DNA of 37,019 nucleotides from Mariprofundaceae bacterium (GTDB lineage: Bacteria > Pseudomonadota > Zetaproteobacteria > Mariprofundales > Mariprofundaceae), in contig WFOK01000030.1 in NCBI GenBank assembly GCA_015488115.1, forward strand, positions 1 through 37,019, read 5' to 3'. A program made the position numbers and the translations under genes. Positions 33,857-37,019 of the stretch are shown piece by piece. Numbering within the stretch: the first letter of the stretch is position 1; each line of letters opens with the position of its first letter. The notes beneath the pieces were generated by a model. The model ran no database searches. It worked only from the letters and a program-made list of their open reading frames with translations, and had not been told where the DNA came from.

Positions 33857-36800
33857 TCACTCTCCCTGATCAGTCTCATCCGATGCTGGCAGACGCCGAA
33901 TGAGCTCGTCCAGCGCCTCGAGCGCCTCGTCAAAGGCATACCGGTGAATCAGACCGGCCAGCGATTCGAGTTCGCCGGCCCGGACATGCCCGGCCAGCGC
34001 CTCATGCAGCTCATCCAGCACATCCACGGCATGGGCATCGGAATCCATCAGCAGCTGCCGCAACCGCAACAGCTCGGCCTTCAGCATCGAAACGTCAGTG
34101 CATGCCTCCGATCCACCGGAGCCCACATCCGGATGTCTGCACCAATGTTCCAGCTCCCGCAACAGCTTATCCAGCTTTTCTCCCAGCTCCACCAGCGCCT
34201 GATCGACATCCCAAGCCTTCGCATCCTGCCGCAGCCTGCTCTCGATCCGCGCGGCCATCGATGCAATCTCCCTAGCCCCGATGTTGGCCGCCACCCCCTT
34301 GAGCGCATGCAGGATGCGCTCCAGTGCGGAACGGTCCCGTCTCTGTCGCAGATCCTCGATCCGGCGAGGAAGATTGGCATGATGCTGGACGAATTTGGCC
34401 AGGATGGCGGCATACGCCCTTGCGTCTCCCGCAACCCGCTGCAGGCCGTCGGCCACATCCAGTCCGGCGACTTGCGGCAGCGCCGTCATGTTCGAGGCAA
34501 GGGCTACAGATCCGGTTGAGCGGACCGACCCCTTGGCGGGAACGAGCCGGCTCAACACGGCATAGAGCGCGGCTGGCGAAACGGGCTTCCCGATATGACC
34601 GTCCATGCCCGCCCCGAGGCATTTCTGGCGCTCCTCGGCCGTTGCATTGGCCGTCACGGCAATGATGGGCATGGCGGACCATTGTTCATGTCGCCGGACC
34701 TGCCGGGCCACGCTCAGGCCATCCAGGCCGGGCATCTGCACATCCAGCAGCAGCGCGTCATAATGCTGGGACTGCAGCGCCGGCAGCACCTTGCGTCCGT
34801 CATCAACGACAACAACATCCGCGCCGGCCCGCCGCAGCAACCCGACGAGCACCTGCTGATTGATCTCATTGTCCTCGGCCACGAGAACCCGGATGCCCGC
34901 AAGGCGGTCGGGAGGCTCGACAATGCTCGGCCTTGCCATGGACGGCAACCCCGGCAGCTCGGCCTTCAGGCCGAAAAGCTCATGCAACGCGGCAAAAAGC
35001 CTTGTGGGCAGCACCGGCCGGGCCAGATAGCCATCCACCCCGAGCACCTCGCCCTGGCGACGCGCGACCTCCTGATCCATCGGCAGCAGCACCAGGATTT
35101 TTGGCCTCGGCACGGATGCGGGCTCGCGCAGGGCTTCGCACAGGCCGCGTGCGTCATCCATGGTCCAGTCCATGACAAGGACGTCCGGCGCCGCGCCTGC
35201 GGCCATTCGCTGACGGATCTGCGCTATCTCCCCGAAGCCCAGGGCCTCAAAGCCGAAGGTCCGCACATACCGCACAAGAATTTCGCGCGACCTGGGATTG
35301 TCATCAGCCACCCAGATGCTCAGTTGCCGAAGGCTTGGCGGCTTGCGCCAGTGAAAACCGACATCCCCCTTGTAGCCGAAACGGGCGCTGAACCAGAATC
35401 TGCTGCCCTGCCCGGGCTCGCTTTCCACCCCAATCTCGCCCCGCATCAGACTCACGAGCTGGCGGCAAATGGCCAGGCCAAGGCCCGTTCCACCGTATTT
35501 GCGCGTCGTCGAGGCATCGGCCTGCGTGAACGAGGCGAAGATGCGCCCGGTTTGCTCCTTGTCCATGCCAATGCCGGTATCCTCCACCGTGAATCGGAGC
35601 ACCACCTCGTCCTTTTGCTGAATGACATTCTCGACGGAAACGACGATCTGCCCGGTGTCGGTAAACTTGACCGCATTGTTGATCAGGTTGGCCAGCACCT
35701 GCCCGAGCCGCAGGGGATCCCCATGCAGGTGCATGGGCACATCGGAGGCGCAGTCGACAATGAAATCGAGTCCCTTCTCGCCCACCTTGACGGCAAGCAC
35801 GCCGGTCAGCCGCTCCAGCAGATCGGCAAGGTTGAAATCGGTCCGCTCAAGCTCCATGCGCCCTGCCTCGATCTTCGAAAAGTCGAGAATGTCGTTGATG
35901 ATCGTCAGCAGGGCCTCGGCCGCGGTTAGGATCTTTGTCAGGTAGTCCCTCTGCTGGCGCGTCAGCTCGGTATCAAGCAGCAGATGGGTCAGCCCGATCA
36001 CGGCATTCAAGGGCGTTCTGATCTCGTGACTCATGTTGGCCAGAAACTCACTCTTGGCCCGATTGGCGGCCATGGCCTGATCCCTGGCCTCGGCAAGTTC
36101 ACGCGTGCGCTCGGCAACCTTGTCCTCCAGTCGTTCGTAGAAGGCCTTGAGATTACGCCCCATCTCCTCGATGCTGGCCGCCAGCGCGCCGATCTCGTCG
36201 TCCGTGTGGATGCTGATGTGCGGATCGGCTGAAAAATGCCCCTGGGAGAGCTCCCTGGAATACTGCATGAGCTTGCGCACCGGCCTTGTCCAACGCCCGG
36301 CCAGCCAGATCATGACCAGCGAACCGACGATCAGGAAGGCAACGGCCGAGATCACGGCCTGGACGATCATGTCACGTATCTTCTGTTCAATGTACAGCCT
36401 GGAAGCCTCAAGCTCCTGATTCAGGGCATCCAGGCCAAAGCCAAGCCTGAGCGAGCCCCAGTAATCATCTCCGAGCTTCAGTGGAACAATCTTTTCAAGA
36501 AATGCATGCCCGCCGACCTGAAACTCATGCGTCGTTTCCTTGATCTGTCGACGTGCAAACGCGCCGACATCACCAACCATGATTTCCCGGCGCAGCTCCG
36601 GGCTGAGATCCACCCCATATGCGATGACCGGCACCTTGTCCCGCATCAGAATGACATAGCGAAGCTCGTCGAAATCCCGCACAGCGCCCTGAATGTAACG
36701 ACGAACGAGATCGGGGTCGAAAGCCCCGATCATGTCCTGGATCCGTTCGCGCATCCGGCCTGCAAGGCGTTCCGATTTTTCCTGGCGGACCTGAAGCAGA

Positions 36801-36970
36801 AACGTCGTGTGACGAGACAGGGCATCCTCAAGACTCTGCTTCTGGTTTCGAATCTGCAGGGCCGTCAGCAGCGAGACAAGCGCCACGATCAGGGCCAGCG
36901 TGGCCACGATGAGCTTGCCCCGAACGCCCATGTGGATCGGGAAAGCTTCCGGAATCATGCGCTCGCTCAT
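33857..36970 (-). CDS. Hybrid sensor histidine kinase (BarA-like: HAMP-HisKA-HATPase-REC-REC-HPt)
   Basis: This membrane phosphorelay kinase has about 1037 residues. Two membrane helices (about 19-38 and 202-224) flank a periplasmic sensor region. HAMP (about 225-280), HisKA with H315 ([10 protein letters not shown]) and HATPase with the N-box (LINNAVKF), DTGIGM and GGTGLGL follow. Receiver 1 (about 551-668) keeps D601 but has R651 in the place of the conserved lysine. Receiver 2 (about 694-810) is canonical (D743, K795). An HPt domain has H888 ([12 protein letters not shown]), and a further helical tail follows. The start is uncertain because the frame is open to the window edge. ATGs at 36970, 36958 and 36931 and a TTG at 37006 are possible. 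It is followed 2 bases later by the response regulator. Confidence 0.92.
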   Translation of the reverse strand: MSERMIPEAFPIHMGVRGKLIVATLALIVALVSLLTALQIRNQKQSLEDALSRHTTFLLQVRQEKSERLAGRMRERIQDMIGAFDPDLVRRYIQGAVRDFDELRYVILMRDKVPVIAYGVDLSPELRREIMVGDVGAFARRQIKETTHEFQVGGHAFLEKIVPLKLGDDYWGSLRLGFGLDALNQELEASRLYIEQKIRDMIVQAVISAVAFLIVGSLVMIWLAGRWTRPVRKLMQYSRELSQGHFSADPHISIHTDDEIGALAASIEEMGRNLKAFYERLEDKVAERTRELAEARDQAMAANRAKSEFLANMSHEIRTPLNAVIGLTHLLLDTELTRQQRDYLTKILTAAEALLTIINDILDFSKIEAGRMELERTDFNLADLLERLTGVLAVKVGEKGLDFIVDCASDVPMHLHGDPLRLGQVLANLINNAVKFTDTGQIVVSVENVIQQKDEVVLRFTVEDTGIGMDKEQTGRIFASFTQADASTTRKYGGTGLGLAICRQLVSLMRGEIGVESEPGQGSRFWFSARFGYKGDVGFHWRKPPSLRQLSIWVADDNPRSREILVRYVRTFGFEALGFGEIAQIRQRMAAGAAPDVLVMDWTMDDARGLCEALREPASVPRPKILVLLPMDQEVARRQGEVLGVDGYLARPVLPTRLFAALHELFGLKAELPGLPSMARPSIVEPPDRLAGIRVLVAEDNEINQQVLVGLLRRAGADVVVVDDGRKVLPALQSQHYDALLLDVQMPGLDGLSVARQVRRHEQWSAMPIIAVTANATAEERQKCLGAGMDGHIGKPVSPAALYAVLSRLVPAKGSVRSTGSVALASNMTALPQVAGLDVADGLQRVAGDARAYAAILAKFVQHHANLPRRIEDLRQRRDRSALERILHALKGVAANIGAREIASMAARIESRLRQDAKAWDVDQALVELGEKLDKLLRELEHWCRHPDVGSGGSEACTDVSMLKAELLRLRQLLMDSDAHAVDVLDELHEALAGHVRAGELESLAGLIHRYAFDEALEALDELIRRLPASDETDQGE

Positions 36971-37019
36971 GAAGCTCAGGCTATCGATCCGGAGACGGGC
37001 TAGCAAACCCGGGGCGGAA

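Noticed and set aside
31555-36970. Known anti-phage STAND (Avs-type) defence system
   Set aside because: No nuclease, protease, TIR or other effector motif and no large sensor repeat domain is visible, and there are no neighbouring defence genes.
1-37019. CRISPR arrays, rRNA genes or prophage
   Set aside because: No regularly spaced repeats, rRNA-like segments or phage structural genes were seen on reading.

Overview
The window is a gene-dense stretch of a proteobacterial chromosome, most likely from a gammaproteobacterium. The GC content is high to the eye and I saw no phage or plasmid genes. The lineage call rests on gene content and order: lpoA divergent from rsmI-yraN-(gmhA/diaA)-dolP, as around the E. 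coli yraL-yraP region, together with ubiC-ubiA, pdxB, orn, hldC, a tmRNA and GatCAB. I cannot name a genus. Genes are packed tightly, with many ATGA, TTGA or TGATG start/stop overlaps and several convergent pairs that have almost no space between them.

Layout from left to right. Positions 1-1342 (minus) hold an arsenic resistance unit, arsR followed by an edge-truncated acr3, with an ArsR-like palindrome in the acr3 promoter. Positions 1576-2000 (minus) hold the complete tmRNA gene with promoter and terminator. Positions 1989-3421 (minus) hold ubiC-ubiA, the first two steps of ubiquinone synthesis. On the plus strand follow rsmE, tRNA-Thr(CGU) with a strong terminator, a Yip1-like membrane protein and an outer-membrane barrel protein (the last two look less GC-rich). 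Positions 5892-10849 (plus) look like one operon: nfeD, slipin, an archaeal-type (type 2) thymidine/AMP phosphorylase, a PRPP-synthetase homologue and a DUF1992 protein. FeoB (minus) and a SulP permease (plus) follow, divergent from each other.

Between sulP and lpoA sits a 231-bp non-coding element with terminal inverted repeats and a CTAG duplication. Each CTAG copy supplies the stop codon of one of the two flanking genes. Next come lpoA (minus) and a long plus-strand operon, rsmI-yraN-gmhA-(deoxyhypusine-synthase-like gene)-dolP-hldC-pdxB-orn. It mixes envelope biogenesis, LPS heptose synthesis, pyridoxal phosphate synthesis and RNA turnover. A minus-strand gatC-gatA-gatB-asmA-like cluster, murI (plus) and a citrate synthase/IsdG-like monooxygenase pair (minus) follow.

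The right end (30675-37019, minus) is the least ordinary part: a large hybrid histidine kinase, a single-domain response regulator, a STAND-type P-loop ATPase and xerD, all joined by overlapping or nearly touching reading frames. The kinase-regulator-STAND trio is the best candidate for an undescribed signalling system. The CTAG-flanked element, the phosphorylase/PRPP-synthetase pair and the deoxyhypusine-synthase-like gene inside a heptose cluster are the next most interesting observations.
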